A stretch of DNA of 64,000 nucleotides from GCA-002727615 sp964442655 (GTDB taxonomy: Bacteria > Pseudomonadota > Alphaproteobacteria > TMED109). Location of the stretch: contig CAYTZM010000002.1 in the NCBI GenBank assembly GCA_964442655.1, forward strand, positions 124,001 to 188,000, in the 5' to 3' direction. Position numbers and translations under genes: made by a program. Below the pieces are notes generated by a model that saw only the letters and a program-made list of their open reading frames with translations, was not told the DNA's origin and did no database searches. Shown in pieces: positions 16,128-26,093 of this stretch (position 1 is its first letter; every line of letters begins with the position of its first letter).

Positions 16128-17564
16128 ATGGCTAAAAAAAATTCAAAACCCTCTAAAAATACTGCTAAATCTATAATCAAAATGATTTCAGACAAAGATA
16201 TTGCATTTGTTGATTTTAGATTTACAGACCCTAGAGGAAAGTGGCAACATACAGCACAAACTGCTGACTCTATTAACGAAGAAGTATTAAATGAAGGTAT
16301 TATGTTTGATGGTTCTTCAATAGCTGGCTGGAAAGCTATAAATGAGTCAGATATGATTTTAAAGCCTGATATTAATAGTGCAGTATTAGACCCTTTTACA
16401 GCTCAGCCTAGCTTAATCTTATTTTGCGACATAATTGAACCTAGCACTGGCAAACGCTATGATAGAGACCCAAGATCCACTGCTATCAGAGCTGAAGAAC
16501 ACTTATCAAACTCAAAAATTGGTGATCAAGTTTATTTTGGACCAGAAGCTGAATTTTTTGTATTTGACGATGTAAAATGGGATGTATCCCAAAATAATAC
16601 TGGATATCAGATAGATTCTGAAGAAGGTCCTTATAATTCAAATGCTGAATTTGATGGTGGTAATGTAGGTCATAGACCATCAATTAAAGGAGGATATTTC
16701 CCAGTTCCTCCTGTAGATTCTATGACTGATATAAGAGCGGAAATGGTAACTTCTATGATGGAGATGGGGTTGCCAATGGAAAAACATCATCATGAAGTAG
16801 CCCCTTCTCAAAATGAGCTCGGTTTTAAATTTGGCCCGATGGTTAAAACTGCTGATTGGCTACAAATATACAAATATTGTGTTCACATGGTTGCACATTC
16901 ATATGGTAAAACAGCTACTTTTATGCCAAAACCAGTAGTAGATGATAATGGTTCAGGAATGCATTGCCATCAATCAATTTGGAAAGGAAATAAACCTTTA
17001 TTCGCTGGCAGTGGTTATGCCGGCTTAAGCAAAGAATGTTTGTATTACATAGGAGGTATAATAAAACACGCAAAATCATTAAATGCATTTACTAATGCTA
17101 GCACAAACTCTTATAAGAGATTAGTTCCTGGTTTTGAGGCACCTACATTACTGGTATATTCAGCTAGAAATCGCTCAGCATCATGCCGCATCCCTTATGG
17201 AACCAGTAAAAATGCGAAACGCGTAGAAGTTAGATTCCCAGATCCTTCTGCAAATCCTTATTTAGCATTTTCTGCAATGTTAATGGCTGGATTAGACGGA
17301 ATTAAAAATAAAATTGATCCAGGAGCTCCTTTAGAAAAAGACCTCTACAGTTTATCTGACAAAGATATATCTAAAATTCCTCAAGTTTCAGCGAGTTTAT
17401 CTGAAGCCTTAACAGCACTTGACATAGATAGAGACTATTTACTTAAGGGAGATGTTTTTAGTAATGATCAAATTGATGGTTACATAGAGCTTAAAAAAGA
17501 AGAAGCACAAAAAGTAGACTATACGCCTCACCCTGTGGAGTTTGATCTATATTACTCTATATAA
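16128..17564 (+). CDS. glnA: Glutamine synthetase type I
   Basis: 478 residues, ammonia assimilation: glutamate + NH3 + ATP to glutamine. Signatures seen: FDGSSIAGW, the metal-binding GPEAEFFVFDD, KHHHEVAPSQNELGFKF, NGSGMHCHQSIWKG, and the Asp50-like loop of the N-terminal beta-grasp domain (VDFRFTDPRGKW). Tyr407 in KDLYSLSDKD sits at the adenylylation position, so GlnE control is likely. The N-terminus is about ten residues longer and lysine-rich compared with most GlnA. It shares the sigma-54-type promoter ahead of glnB. Confidence 0.97.
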   Translation: MAKKNSKPSKNTAKSIIKMISDKDIAFVDFRFTDPRGKWQHTAQTADSINEEVLNEGIMFDGSSIAGWKAINESDMILKPDINSAVLDPFTAQPSLILFCDIIEPSTGKRYDRDPRSTAIRAEEHLSNSKIGDQVYFGPEAEFFVFDDVKWDVSQNNTGYQIDSEEGPYNSNAEFDGGNVGHRPSIKGGYFPVPPVDSMTDIRAEMVTSMMEMGLPMEKHHHEVAPSQNELGFKFGPMVKTADWLQIYKYCVHMVAHSYGKTATFMPKPVVDDNGSGMHCHQSIWKGNKPLFAGSGYAGLSKECLYYIGGIIKHAKSLNAFTNASTNSYKRLVPGFEAPTLLVYSARNRSASCRIPYGTSKNAKRVEVRFPDPSANPYLAFSAMLMAGLDGIKNKIDPGAPLEKDLYSLSDKDISKIPQVSASLSEALTALDIDRDYLLKGDVFSNDQIDGYIELKKEEAQKVDYTPHPVEFDLYYSI

Positions 17565-17571
17565 ATAGATT

Positions 17572-17608
17572 AAGCTGTATATAGTATTATAATTATTTAC
17601 AGCTTTTC
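17572..17608 (+). terminator. Probable terminator after glnA
   Basis: AAGCTGTA 17572-17579 pairs perfectly with TACAGCTT 17598-17605 around an 18-nt AT-rich loop, followed by TTCTCTAT. It sits just after the glnA stop. The long loop and interrupted T-tract make it a weaker example. Confidence 0.55.
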
Positions 17609-17685
17609 TCTATATATAGTATTTTTGTTGTAATAAAATACTAAATATTCCTTGATGAATAGATAATAGAACATTATGTTAAGGT

Positions 17686-19626
17686 ATGCTCGACCTATTC
17701 GATAAAAAACCTAAAAATATAACCTCATATGAGGCAAAAGATATTGAGCTTTTAGAAGGTTTAGAACCTGTTAGACAAAGACCTGGAATGTATATAGGAG
17801 GAACTGATAAAAGAGCCCTTCACCATTTAGCCTCAGAAATAATTGATAATTCTATGGATGAAGCAGTGGCAGGTTATGCAACAACAATAGATATCACATT
17901 AGAAGATGATAATAAATTATCAATTAAAGATAATGGACGAGGCATACCTGTTGCTGAACACCCAAAAAGACCAGGGTTTTCAACTTTAGAAGTTATATGT
18001 ACTACTTTGCATTCAGGAGGAAAGTTTAATTCAAAATCTTATAATACTTCTGGAGGGCTTCATGGAGTAGGATTGTCAGTAGTTAATGCATTATCATCAA
18101 GTTTAATAATTGAAGTATCTAGAGATGGACATTTATGGCAACAAAATTACTCAAGAGGTATAGCCTCCTCTAAAATAAAAAAATTAAAAGAAAGTCATAA
18201 AAAAGGAACATTTATTCAATTTACTCCTGATAAAGAAATTTTTAGCGACGAGATTAATTTTGATTCTAAAATATTAAAAGAAATGGCTGAATCGAAAGCC
18301 TATTTATTTAAAGGAATAACTATAAATTGGAAAGTCAATAAAAAAAATAAAGAAGAAAATGAGCAACATACTTTTAAATTTCCAGGAGGTTTAAAAGACT
18401 TCTTATTAAATAAAATAAATGGTATTCCACTTTTAGTAGAAGAAATTTTTTATGGAAATACACATTTAGAATCTAAAGACCAAATAATTGAATGGGCATT
18501 GTGTTGGCCTGCACAAATTGATAATAAACTTTATAGTTTTTGTAACACTATACCTACTATTGAAGGAGGAAGTCATGAAAACGGATTCAAAGGAGGTTTA
18601 ACAAAAGCAATAAGACTATTTGGGGAAATAAATAATATTAAAAAAACATCTAAAATTACATCAGAAGATCTCTTAGGTAGATCTTTTGCTGTAATATCTA
18701 TATTTATTAAAAACCCTCAATTTCAAGGACAAACAAAAGAAAAGTTATCATCTCCAACAACTCAAAAAATTATTGAAACACATTTAAAAGACCATTTTGA
18801 ACTTTGGCTAAATAATAATTTAGAAATTGGCAAATATATTCTTAATGAAGCAATTGGACGCTCTGAAGAGAGAATTAGAAGAAAAAAAGAAAAAGAACTT
18901 AACAAAGAAAACATAATAAAAAAAATAAATTTACCTGGAAAATTAGCAGACTGTAGCAAAAAAGAAGCTATTGGTTCTGAATTGTTTATTGTAGAGGGAG
19001 ACTCAGCTGGAGGATCTGCTAAACAGGCAAGAAAAAGAGAAAATCAAGCTATATTAGCTTTAAGAGGAAAAATATTAAATGTTGCATCAGCTAGTACAGA
19101 TAAAATGAATCAAAATAAAGAACTTACAGATTTAAAAAAAACATTAGGATGCGGTACCAGAGAAAATTTTAATTTAAATAATTTAAGATATGAAAAAATT
19201 ATAATTATGATAGATGGAGCTCATATAACATCATTACTATTAACATTCTTTTTTCAAGAAATGCCTGAATTAATAGCTTCGGGAAAATTATTTCTCGCTC
19301 AACCCCCTTTGTACAGAATAACGCATAAAGATGTAACTATATATGCTAGTGATGATGATCATAAAGACCACCTAATTAAAAATAATTTTAAACCAAATCA
19401 AAAATTAGATATAAGCAGATTTAAAGGTTTAGGCGAAATGCCTGCAAAACAACTTAAAGAAACAACTATGGATTCAGAAAAGAGAACTTTAATAAAAATT
19501 GATTTACCTAATGAAAACATTCCTCAAGCAAATAATTTTGTTGATAATGTAATGGGTAAAAATTCGGAAAAAAGACTACAGTTTATTCAAGAAAAAGTTA
19601 AAGCTAATGAAGTTGAATATATATAA
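17686..19626 (+). CDS. parE: DNA topoisomerase IV subunit B, lacking the TOPRIM DxD motif
   Basis: 646 residues with ParE architecture. The GHKL ATPase has EIIDNSMDEAVAG, DNGRGIPV and GGLHGVGLSVVNAL; then come a transducer domain and a TOPRIM domain. TOPRIM Glu437 is present in VEGDSAGGSAKQ, and RFKGLGEMPAKQLKETTMD is the ParE C-terminus. Where relatives read IIIMTDADVDGAHIASLL, this protein reads IIIMIDGAHITSLL (residues 505-517). Four residues are lost in frame, removing both aspartates of the Mg-binding DxD and leaving only Asp510. The reading frame is otherwise perfect. Either the catalytic centre is damaged or the sequence has a 12-base error. It would pair with ParC, not in this window. 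Confidence 0.93.
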   Translation: MLDLFDKKPKNITSYEAKDIELLEGLEPVRQRPGMYIGGTDKRALHHLASEIIDNSMDEAVAGYATTIDITLEDDNKLSIKDNGRGIPVAEHPKRPGFSTLEVICTTLHSGGKFNSKSYNTSGGLHGVGLSVVNALSSSLIIEVSRDGHLWQQNYSRGIASSKIKKLKESHKKGTFIQFTPDKEIFSDEINFDSKILKEMAESKAYLFKGITINWKVNKKNKEENEQHTFKFPGGLKDFLLNKINGIPLLVEEIFYGNTHLESKDQIIEWALCWPAQIDNKLYSFCNTIPTIEGGSHENGFKGGLTKAIRLFGEINNIKKTSKITSEDLLGRSFAVISIFIKNPQFQGQTKEKLSSPTTQKIIETHLKDHFELWLNNNLEIGKYILNEAIGRSEERIRRKKEKELNKENIIKKINLPGKLADCSKKEAIGSELFIVEGDSAGGSAKQARKRENQAILALRGKILNVASASTDKMNQNKELTDLKKTLGCGTRENFNLNNLRYEKIIIMIDGAHITSLLLTFFFQEMPELIASGKLFLAQPPLYRITHKDVTIYASDDDHKDHLIKNNFKPNQKLDISRFKGLGEMPAKQLKETTMDSEKRTLIKIDLPNENIPQANNFVDNVMGKNSEKRLQFIQEKVKANEVEYI

Positions 19627-19690
19627 TAATTTTTATTCATTTTATATCTATTAAATAATATTTTAAAAATTATTTTATCACTTTATATGA

Positions 19691-21028
19691 ATGGTTATTA
19701 ATATGCATGAAAAATATGATATTTTTATTAAAAATGGAGAGATTGTAGTTGGCGATAAAATAGAAAAATTAAATATTGGAATAAAAAAAAATAAAATTAA
19801 ATTACTTACTACATCTACCAATCATAAAGCATCTAAAATCATCAACGCAAAGAACCTAACTATTCTACCTGGAGTAATTGATAGCCAAGTACATTTCAGA
19901 GAACCTGGTTCTGAACACAAAGAAAACATGTATACTGGCACAAAAGGAGCTATCTTAGGTGGTGTTACAAGTATTTTTGAAATGCCTAATACTAACCCAC
20001 CTACAGCAACAGAAAAACTATTAAAAGAAAAACTAAAATTAGCAAAAACTCGCATGTGGACTAATTACGCTTTTTTTGCAGGAGCAACAGGAAAAAACAT
20101 AAAAAATCTAGCCTCTTTAGAAAAACACCCAGGATGTGTTGGAATAAAAATTTTTATGGGATCATCAACCGGTAATTTACTTGTTCCAGATGATGAAACT
20201 TTAACAAATGTGCTTTCAAATAGAAATTACAGAACAGCTATACATGCAGAAGATGAACCTAGACTTATAAAAAGAAAGAAACTAATAAAAGATTCTGACG
20301 TTAAATATCATCCTATTTGGCGAGATGAATTAACAGCAATCAAAGCAACTAAAAGAATTATTAAAGCTGCAAAAAAATCAAAATTACCTATTCATATACT
20401 TCATGTTACAACTAAAGAAGAAGTCGAGATAATTAAAAATAATAAAAAATATGTAAGCATGGAAGTTACTCCTCAACATCTAACATTGTATGCCCCCGAT
20501 TGTTACAATAAACTTGGATCTTTTGCCCAAATGAATCCTCCTATACGAGGTAAAAAACACCATAATGCCCTTTGGAATGCTATAAAAGCAAATATAGTAG
20601 ATGTTATAGGTTCTGATCACGCACCACACACAATAGAAGAAAAATTAAAGCCTTATCCAGATACGCCTTCAGGAATGCCTGGTGTACAAACACTTCTTCC
20701 GGTAATGCTTAATCATGTAAATAATGGTAAATTAAGCATACATAAACTTTGCAAACTCATTTCAACAAATCCTGCAAAATTATATAATGTTAAATCTAAA
20801 GGAGAGATAAAATTAAATTATGACGCTGATTTAACAATAATTGATTTAAATAAACAAATTACTATTAAAAATGAAATTATGGTAAATAAATCAAAATGGA
20901 CACCTTTTGATAATTTTAAAGTAAAAGGATGGCCTATTATGACAATAGTTAATGGAATTCTAGTAATGAAGAATGGTAAAGTTATAGGAAAACCTTTAGG
21001 AAAAGCTATTGAATTTGAAAGAACATAA
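19691..21028 (+). CDS. pyrC: Dihydroorotase, class I
   Basis: 445 residues, amidohydrolase fold. It closes N-carbamoyl-aspartate to dihydroorotate in pyrimidine synthesis. Zinc site: QVHFREPG (HxR form of HxH), the carboxylated lysine in GCVGIKIFMGSSTG, His in HAEDE, His in IHILHVTT, and Asp in GSDHAPHT. All are present, so it should be catalytic and not a PyrB-binding pseudo-DHOase. Two in-frame starts are near (ATG at 19691 and 19703). Neither has a clear ribosome site; the second gives the more usual N-terminus. Confidence 0.92.
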   Translation: MVINMHEKYDIFIKNGEIVVGDKIEKLNIGIKKNKIKLLTTSTNHKASKIINAKNLTILPGVIDSQVHFREPGSEHKENMYTGTKGAILGGVTSIFEMPNTNPPTATEKLLKEKLKLAKTRMWTNYAFFAGATGKNIKNLASLEKHPGCVGIKIFMGSSTGNLLVPDDETLTNVLSNRNYRTAIHAEDEPRLIKRKKLIKDSDVKYHPIWRDELTAIKATKRIIKAAKKSKLPIHILHVTTKEEVEIIKNNKKYVSMEVTPQHLTLYAPDCYNKLGSFAQMNPPIRGKKHHNALWNAIKANIVDVIGSDHAPHTIEEKLKPYPDTPSGMPGVQTLLPVMLNHVNNGKLSIHKLCKLISTNPAKLYNVKSKGEIKLNYDADLTIIDLNKQITIKNEIMVNKSKWTPFDNFKVKGWPIMTIVNGILVMKNGKVIGKPLGKAIEFERT

Positions 21029-21029
21029 T

Positions 21030-21653
21030 ATGATTTATAAAAATGTTTCCAATCTTTTTTATTTAATAATTTTAAATATAATAATATGCTCACCAACTTA
21101 TGCTAATGATACATATGAAAAATTTTATTATTCAAAAGAATTTAAAGAAATGCCTTTAGTAACCAACTATAATGAATCTTTAATTGGTATAATTGAAATT
21201 ACTTCCCTTAATCATATATTTGGAAAATATAATTCATTAAAACTATATAAAACAAAACAGAATAATATTAAATCTGGTGAATGGTTGGAAAGTAGATTAG
21301 AGCATGAAATAAAACAGATAGGAAATATTGAAAGAGTTTTAAGGAGTATTGATAGTCCGTTAAAGGACAGTGTGTTTGATTATGCAAAGTCTTCATTACC
21401 TTTAATTGATGAAACAATTAAAAAAGCATCTTTTGAACCAATGTGGTTTTGTGAACACCTTAAAAAATCTTATAATAAAGAGGGAATGTATTATCAATTA
21501 TACTGTATCTTCCCTTTAGGAATGTTTAAATACTATTTTGCCATGAGACTTCAGAAAATAAACGATATACATTATTACACAGCAATTAGTTCATTGAATA
21601 ATTTACGTTTTAGAAATATATTGGATATCGCTGATACATTTGAACTTAAGTAA
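21030..21653 (+). CDS. Small secreted protein, function unknown
   Basis: 207 residues from the ATG at 21030, one base after the pyrC stop, so cotranscription with pyrC and gcdH is likely. It has a Sec signal peptide (hydrophobic core FYLIILNIIICS, cleavage after TYA near residue 25). The mature part has no motif I recognise. It holds a helical segment rich in charged residues (about 75-125) and two cysteines (FCEH and YCIF) that could form a disulfide in the periplasm. A TTG at 21009 in frame would bury the signal and is not preferred. Confidence 0.65.
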   Translation: MIYKNVSNLFYLIILNIIICSPTYANDTYEKFYYSKEFKEMPLVTNYNESLIGIIEITSLNHIFGKYNSLKLYKTKQNNIKSGEWLESRLEHEIKQIGNIERVLRSIDSPLKDSVFDYAKSSLPLIDETIKKASFEPMWFCEHLKKSYNKEGMYYQLYCIFPLGMFKYYFAMRLQKINDIHYYTAISSLNNLRFRNILDIADTFELK

Positions 21654-21667
21654 TAAGGAAAACTAAA

Positions 21668-22879
21668 ATGCCTTCATTAAATAATAATTTAAAAAACATA
21701 AATAAAGGTGACCACAGAACATCAGAGTGGTCTGATATTTTTTTATTAAAAGATCAGCTTACAGAAGAAGAAAACATGATACAGGAAACTGCAAGTGCAT
21801 ATGCACATGACAAGCTTATGTCCAGAGTTTTAGATAATAATAGAAATGAAAGCTTTGATAAAAACATATTTAAAGAAATGGGTAGCTTAGGTTTATTAGG
21901 AGCTACAATAAAAGGTTATAATTGCCCTGGAGTATCCTATGTATCCTATGGACTAATTGCTAGAGAAATTGAAAGAGTAGATTCAAGTTACAGATCTTGT
22001 ATGAGTGTTCAATCAAGTCTAGTAATGCATCCTATATTTACCTTTGGTTCTGAAGAACAAAAACAACGCTTTCTTCCTAATCTAGCTTCAGGTGAACTAA
22101 TAGGAGCCTTTGGGTTAACAGAACCTAACCATGGTTCTGATCCAGGCAACATGGAAACTAAAGCAAATTCTACAAATGGTGGTTATATTTTAAATGGGTC
22201 TAAAAATTGGATTACTAATTCACCTATCGCAGATATTTTAATTATATGGGCAAAGGACGAAAATAATATTTTACGTGGTTTTATAGTAGAAAGAAATTTT
22301 AAAGGTCTAGAAACCCCAGCTATAAAAGGAAAATTTTCATTAAGAGCTTCTACAACTGGTATGATACATTTAACAGATGTTTTTGTTCCTAAAGAAAATG
22401 TATTGCCTGAAACACAATCTTTTAAAGGACCCTTCTCTTGTTTAGATTCTGCTAGATATGGAATTGCCTGGGGGGCATTAGGTGCAGCAGAATTTTGCTG
22501 GCATGCTGCTTTACAATACACATTAGATAGAAATCAATTTAAAAAACCTTTAGCTTCCAATCAGTTAATACAAAAAAAATTAGCAGATATGCAAACTGAA
22601 ATTAGTTTAGCCCTTCAAGGAAGTCTGAGAGTAGGAAGATTAAAAGATGTAGGAAAATCTACACCAGATATGGTTTCTCTCATTAAACGAAATAGCACAG
22701 GTAAAGCCTTAGAAATAGCAAGAATGTCAAGAGATATGCATGGAGCTAACGGTGTAAGCGATGAATATCATATTATTAGACATGTAATGAATTTAGAGGC
22801 TGTAAATACCTATGAAGGAACACATGATATACATGCTCTTATACTAGGGAGGTCTCAAACAGGAATTGCAGCTTTTTAA
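21668..22879 (+). CDS. gcdH: Glutaryl-CoA dehydrogenase
   Basis: 403 residues of the acyl-CoA dehydrogenase family. It oxidises and decarboxylates glutaryl-CoA to crotonyl-CoA in lysine/tryptophan catabolism. FAD-binding GAFGLTEPNHGSDPGNM and WITNSP, the GCDH-specific YRSCMSVQSSLVMHPI with its arginine, and the catalytic base Glu in VNTYEGTHDIHALILGR are all seen. An AAGGAAAA ribosome site precedes the ATG. It ends two bases from the convergent mmsB. Confidence 0.93.
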   Translation: MPSLNNNLKNINKGDHRTSEWSDIFLLKDQLTEEENMIQETASAYAHDKLMSRVLDNNRNESFDKNIFKEMGSLGLLGATIKGYNCPGVSYVSYGLIAREIERVDSSYRSCMSVQSSLVMHPIFTFGSEEQKQRFLPNLASGELIGAFGLTEPNHGSDPGNMETKANSTNGGYILNGSKNWITNSPIADILIIWAKDENNILRGFIVERNFKGLETPAIKGKFSLRASTTGMIHLTDVFVPKENVLPETQSFKGPFSCLDSARYGIAWGALGAAEFCWHAALQYTLDRNQFKKPLASNQLIQKKLADMQTEISLALQGSLRVGRLKDVGKSTPDMVSLIKRNSTGKALEIARMSRDMHGANGVSDEYHIIRHVMNLEAVNTYEGTHDIHALILGRSQTGIAAF

Positions 22880-22881
22880 TA

Positions 22882-23766
22882 TTAATTTTTGTCAAATTTC
22901 TTAATAATAGCAGTATAATCTAATTCTCCATGTCCTTCCTCTATAAAATCCTTATACATATCTAAAACTAACCTTCCTAAAGGTGTATTTAAATTCACAG
23001 AAGATGCTGCAGATTGTGCTAAAGACAAATCCTTAACCATCATTTTTGCTGCAAAACCAGGTTTAAAATTATTATTAGCTGCAGCTGTTTCTATTATATT
23101 TGCTACAGGTAAATGATTAAGCATTGCCCAAGACATACCAGTAGCTTTAGAACTAATTTCAAAAAATGTTTTTTGATCTAAGCCTAATTTTTTTGCCATA
23201 GTGAAAGATTCACTTAAAGCAATCATGGTTGTTCCAAGTATCATATTATTGCAAATTTTAGCTGCTTGTCCTGACCCTAGTTCTCCTGCATGAACTACTT
23301 TTTTTCCCATTTTTTCTAAGATAGGCAGTGATATTTTAAAACTTTTTTTATTTCCTCCTACCATGAAAGTTAATGTTCCTTTATCAGCACCAACTACTCC
23401 ACCTGAAACCGGAGCATCAATTAATAGAAGATCTTTTACATTAGCTTTCTTTTCAACTTCTTTAATACTTGCTATATCTATTGTTGAACAATCAATTAAA
23501 AGAGTATTATTCTTAACATTATTGATTACCCCATCATTACTAATATAAACTTCTCTAACATGTTGCCCCTCGGGTAACATTGTAATAACTACATTTACAT
23601 CCTTTACTGCACTAGCAATACTATTATGAATTATAAAACCTTTATTTTTTATACTTTCTAAAATATTTTTATTTATGTCATACACATTTACTTCATAATT
23701 AGCCTTAACCAAATTATTGGCCATCCCTATTCCCATATTTCCTAATCCAATAAAAGCAATTTTCAT
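22882..23766 (-). CDS. mmsB: 3-hydroxyisobutyrate dehydrogenase
   Basis: 294 residues. It oxidises 3-hydroxyisobutyrate to methylmalonate semialdehyde in valine catabolism. NAD fold FIGLGNMGIGMANNL at the N-terminus, substrate-binding DAPVSGGVVGADKGTLTFMVGG, and the catalytic lysine in GSGQAAKICNNMILG. It is the third gene of an operon with the hydrolase and acyl-CoA dehydrogenase upstream, 14 bases after the hydrolase stop. The MmsA step that would follow is not in the window. Confidence 0.93.
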   Translation of the reverse strand: MKIAFIGLGNMGIGMANNLVKANYEVNVYDINKNILESIKNKGFIIHNSIASAVKDVNVVITMLPEGQHVREVYISNDGVINNVKNNTLLIDCSTIDIASIKEVEKKANVKDLLLIDAPVSGGVVGADKGTLTFMVGGNKKSFKISLPILEKMGKKVVHAGELGSGQAAKICNNMILGTTMIALSESFTMAKKLGLDQKTFFEISSKATGMSWAMLNHLPVANIIETAAANNNFKPGFAAKMMVKDLSLAQSAASSVNLNTPLGRLVLDMYKDFIEEGHGELDYTAIIKKFDKN

Positions 23767-23780
23767 AATTATTCCTTTAG

Positions 23781-24821
23781 TTAATTCAAATTTAAATCAC
23801 CTTCACCTAATGGTTTAAAATGATCTAATACTATCTCATTATTTACTTTTTCTAAACTATCTGGATTCCAATTAGGGTTATGATCTTTATCTACTAGAAC
23901 TGCTCTTACTCCCTCATAAAAATCATGTCCTCTCATACAACCTTGAGATAACCTATATTCCATAATTAAATCTTCTGCTAACGACATATTCTCAGCTAAC
24001 CTTAATTGCCGTAAAGTAATTTTTAAACTAGTTGGTGACATTTTATTAATAGAATCAATTGCTTCCTTTGCCCAATCAGAATTATTATTTTTCAAAACAT
24101 CTAAAATTTCTTCTATAGAATCAAACTTAAAACATTCACTAATCTCAGTGATTAAATTAGCAAAATTTGTTGGTTCTAAATTAATGCTACAACTATCTAT
24201 GACTTTTAAAATATCTTTTTTATCTCTAGTTAAAGATAACTCTTGTAATAAATCAGCAAACATTTCTCTTTTTACGCATTTAGTAGCTAATCCTAAAGTT
24301 AATAAATCTGGAGTTTTTACTCTCTTACCAGTTAATGCTAAATAAGTACCAACATTACCTTCTAATTCCGTTAAAATTTTTCCCGCTCCCACATCAGGAA
24401 ACAAACCTATTGCAGTCTCAGGCATTGCAAAAGTAACATTTTCAGAGACTACAACTATATTCTTATGCATCGCTAAACCTACACCTCCACCCATACAAAT
24501 ACCGTGTATTAAAGAAATGATAGGTTTGTTAAAAGTATTAATTTTATAATTTAATTTATATTCAAAATAAAAAAATTTTTTTCTCAATTCATTTGATTCT
24601 GAAAATTTTTCTTCATAAAAACTTTTTACATCACCTCCCGCACAAAAAGCCTTATCTCCTTCTCCAGTAAATATAACAAGATTAATTTTATCATTTATAG
24701 ATATAGCATCTAAAATTTTATCTATTTCTTCCACCATATCAAAAGTAAGAGTATTTAAATAATTAGGCCTATTTAATACTATAACTGCTGCATTTCCTTT
24801 TTCATAATAATTTATGCCCAT
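23781..24821 (-). CDS. 3-hydroxyisobutyryl-CoA hydrolase
   Basis: 346 residues of the crotonase superfamily. The length and the C-terminal extension (LSQGCMRGHDFYEGVRAVLVDKDHNPNW) are those of HIBYL-CoA hydrolase and not enoyl-CoA hydratase. Oxyanion-hole stretches are FCAGGDVKSFYEE and IHGICMGGGVGLA, and the catalytic Glu/Asp lie in MPETAIGLFPDVG. It frees 3-hydroxyisobutyrate for MmsB. It lies 2 bases from the dehydrogenase upstream, in the valine operon. Confidence 0.92.
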   Translation of the reverse strand: MGINYYEKGNAAVIVLNRPNYLNTLTFDMVEEIDKILDAISINDKINLVIFTGEGDKAFCAGGDVKSFYEEKFSESNELRKKFFYFEYKLNYKINTFNKPIISLIHGICMGGGVGLAMHKNIVVVSENVTFAMPETAIGLFPDVGAGKILTELEGNVGTYLALTGKRVKTPDLLTLGLATKCVKREMFADLLQELSLTRDKKDILKVIDSCSINLEPTNFANLITEISECFKFDSIEEILDVLKNNNSDWAKEAIDSINKMSPTSLKITLRQLRLAENMSLAEDLIMEYRLSQGCMRGHDFYEGVRAVLVDKDHNPNWNPDSLEKVNNEIVLDHFKPLGEGDLNLN

Positions 24822-24823
24822 TA

Positions 24824-25969
24824 TTATTTCCTGTTTTCTAATAATTTTCTAGCTATAATAACTCTCATTATCTCATTGGTGCCTTCCAATATTTGATGAA
24901 CTCTTATATCTCTTACGTACCTTTCAATCTGATATTCTGATAAATATCCATAACCCCCATGCAACTGAAGAGCTTGATTACATACTTCAAAACCAACATC
25001 TGTAGCGAAACGTTTTGCCATAGCGCATGATTTTGTAGTATTTTGACCTTGATTATCTAACTCATATGCTGCTTTTAACACCATCAGTTTTGCAGCTTCT
25101 AATTGTGTAGACATATCAGCTAATTTAAATTGAGTAGCCTGGAAATCAGAAATTTTCTTTCCAAATTGACTTCTTTCTTTTACATAATTTAATGATTTTT
25201 CTAAACAAACTTTCGCAGCTCCTAAAGAGCAAGAAGCAATATTAATTCTTCCTCCATCTAAACCTTGCATTGCAATTTTAAATCCATCTCCTTCCTTTCC
25301 AATTAAATTCTTAATTGGGACTTTACAATCTTCAAAAATCACCTGAGCTGTAGGTTGAGAATTCCACCCCATCTTTTGTTCTAATTTACCAAATGATAAT
25401 CCTTCAGACCCTTTCTCTATAATAAGACATGATATACCACTGGATCCTTTGTCTCCCGTTCTTACCATAGTTAAATACACATCAGACAAACCTGCTCCTG
25501 AAATAAAAGATTTAGTACCATTTAAGATATAATAATCACCATCCTTTATTGCTGTAGTGGAAAGAGAACTCGCATCTGATCCTGAACCAGGTTCTGTAAG
25601 ACAATAAGATGCAATATAATCCATTGATATTAATTTTTTTAATATATTTTCATGATGAAATTTATTGCCATATTTAGATATCATCCAAGCTGCCATATTA
25701 TGTATAGACAAAAACGCTGCTGTTGAAGGACAAGCTGTTGACAATTCTTCAAAAATCAATGCCGCATCCAACCTCCCTAAACCAGTGCCTCCTAATTTTT
25801 CATCAATATAAATTGCTGCCAAACCTAAAGCTGCAGCATCTTTTAACACATCAACTGGTAAGGTTTTTTCTAAATCCCATTTATTAGCATAAGGAGCCAT
25901 TTTATTATTAGCAAAAGTCCTCACTGTATTAGTAAATACTATTTGATCATTACTAAGAGAAAATTGCAT
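24824..25969 (-). CDS. Isobutyryl-CoA dehydrogenase-type acyl-CoA dehydrogenase
   Basis: 381 residues, acyl-CoA dehydrogenase fold. FAD/substrate motifs YCLTEPGSGSDASSL and SFISGAG, GMDG-like IAMQGLDGGRINIAS, and the catalytic base Glu in ILEGTNEIMRVIIARKLL are present. First gene of the operon followed by HIBYL-CoA hydrolase and MmsB, which points to isobutyryl-CoA (valine branch) as substrate. Read alone it could be a general short-chain enzyme. Divergent from hemB across 124 bases. Confidence 0.9.
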   Translation of the reverse strand: MQFSLSNDQIVFTNTVRTFANNKMAPYANKWDLEKTLPVDVLKDAAALGLAAIYIDEKLGGTGLGRLDAALIFEELSTACPSTAAFLSIHNMAAWMISKYGNKFHHENILKKLISMDYIASYCLTEPGSGSDASSLSTTAIKDGDYYILNGTKSFISGAGLSDVYLTMVRTGDKGSSGISCLIIEKGSEGLSFGKLEQKMGWNSQPTAQVIFEDCKVPIKNLIGKEGDGFKIAMQGLDGGRINIASCSLGAAKVCLEKSLNYVKERSQFGKKISDFQATQFKLADMSTQLEAAKLMVLKAAYELDNQGQNTTKSCAMAKRFATDVGFEVCNQALQLHGGYGYLSEYQIERYVRDIRVHQILEGTNEIMRVIIARKLLENRK

Positions 25970-26093
25970 ATTCTACTCCAAAACCTAGATTAACACACTC
26001 ATAATATCTTGACTTAAATGTCTAATAATATACAAGAATTTTGTAAATATATACTATTATAATATAGTAAATAAAATTATTAGGAAATATTTT

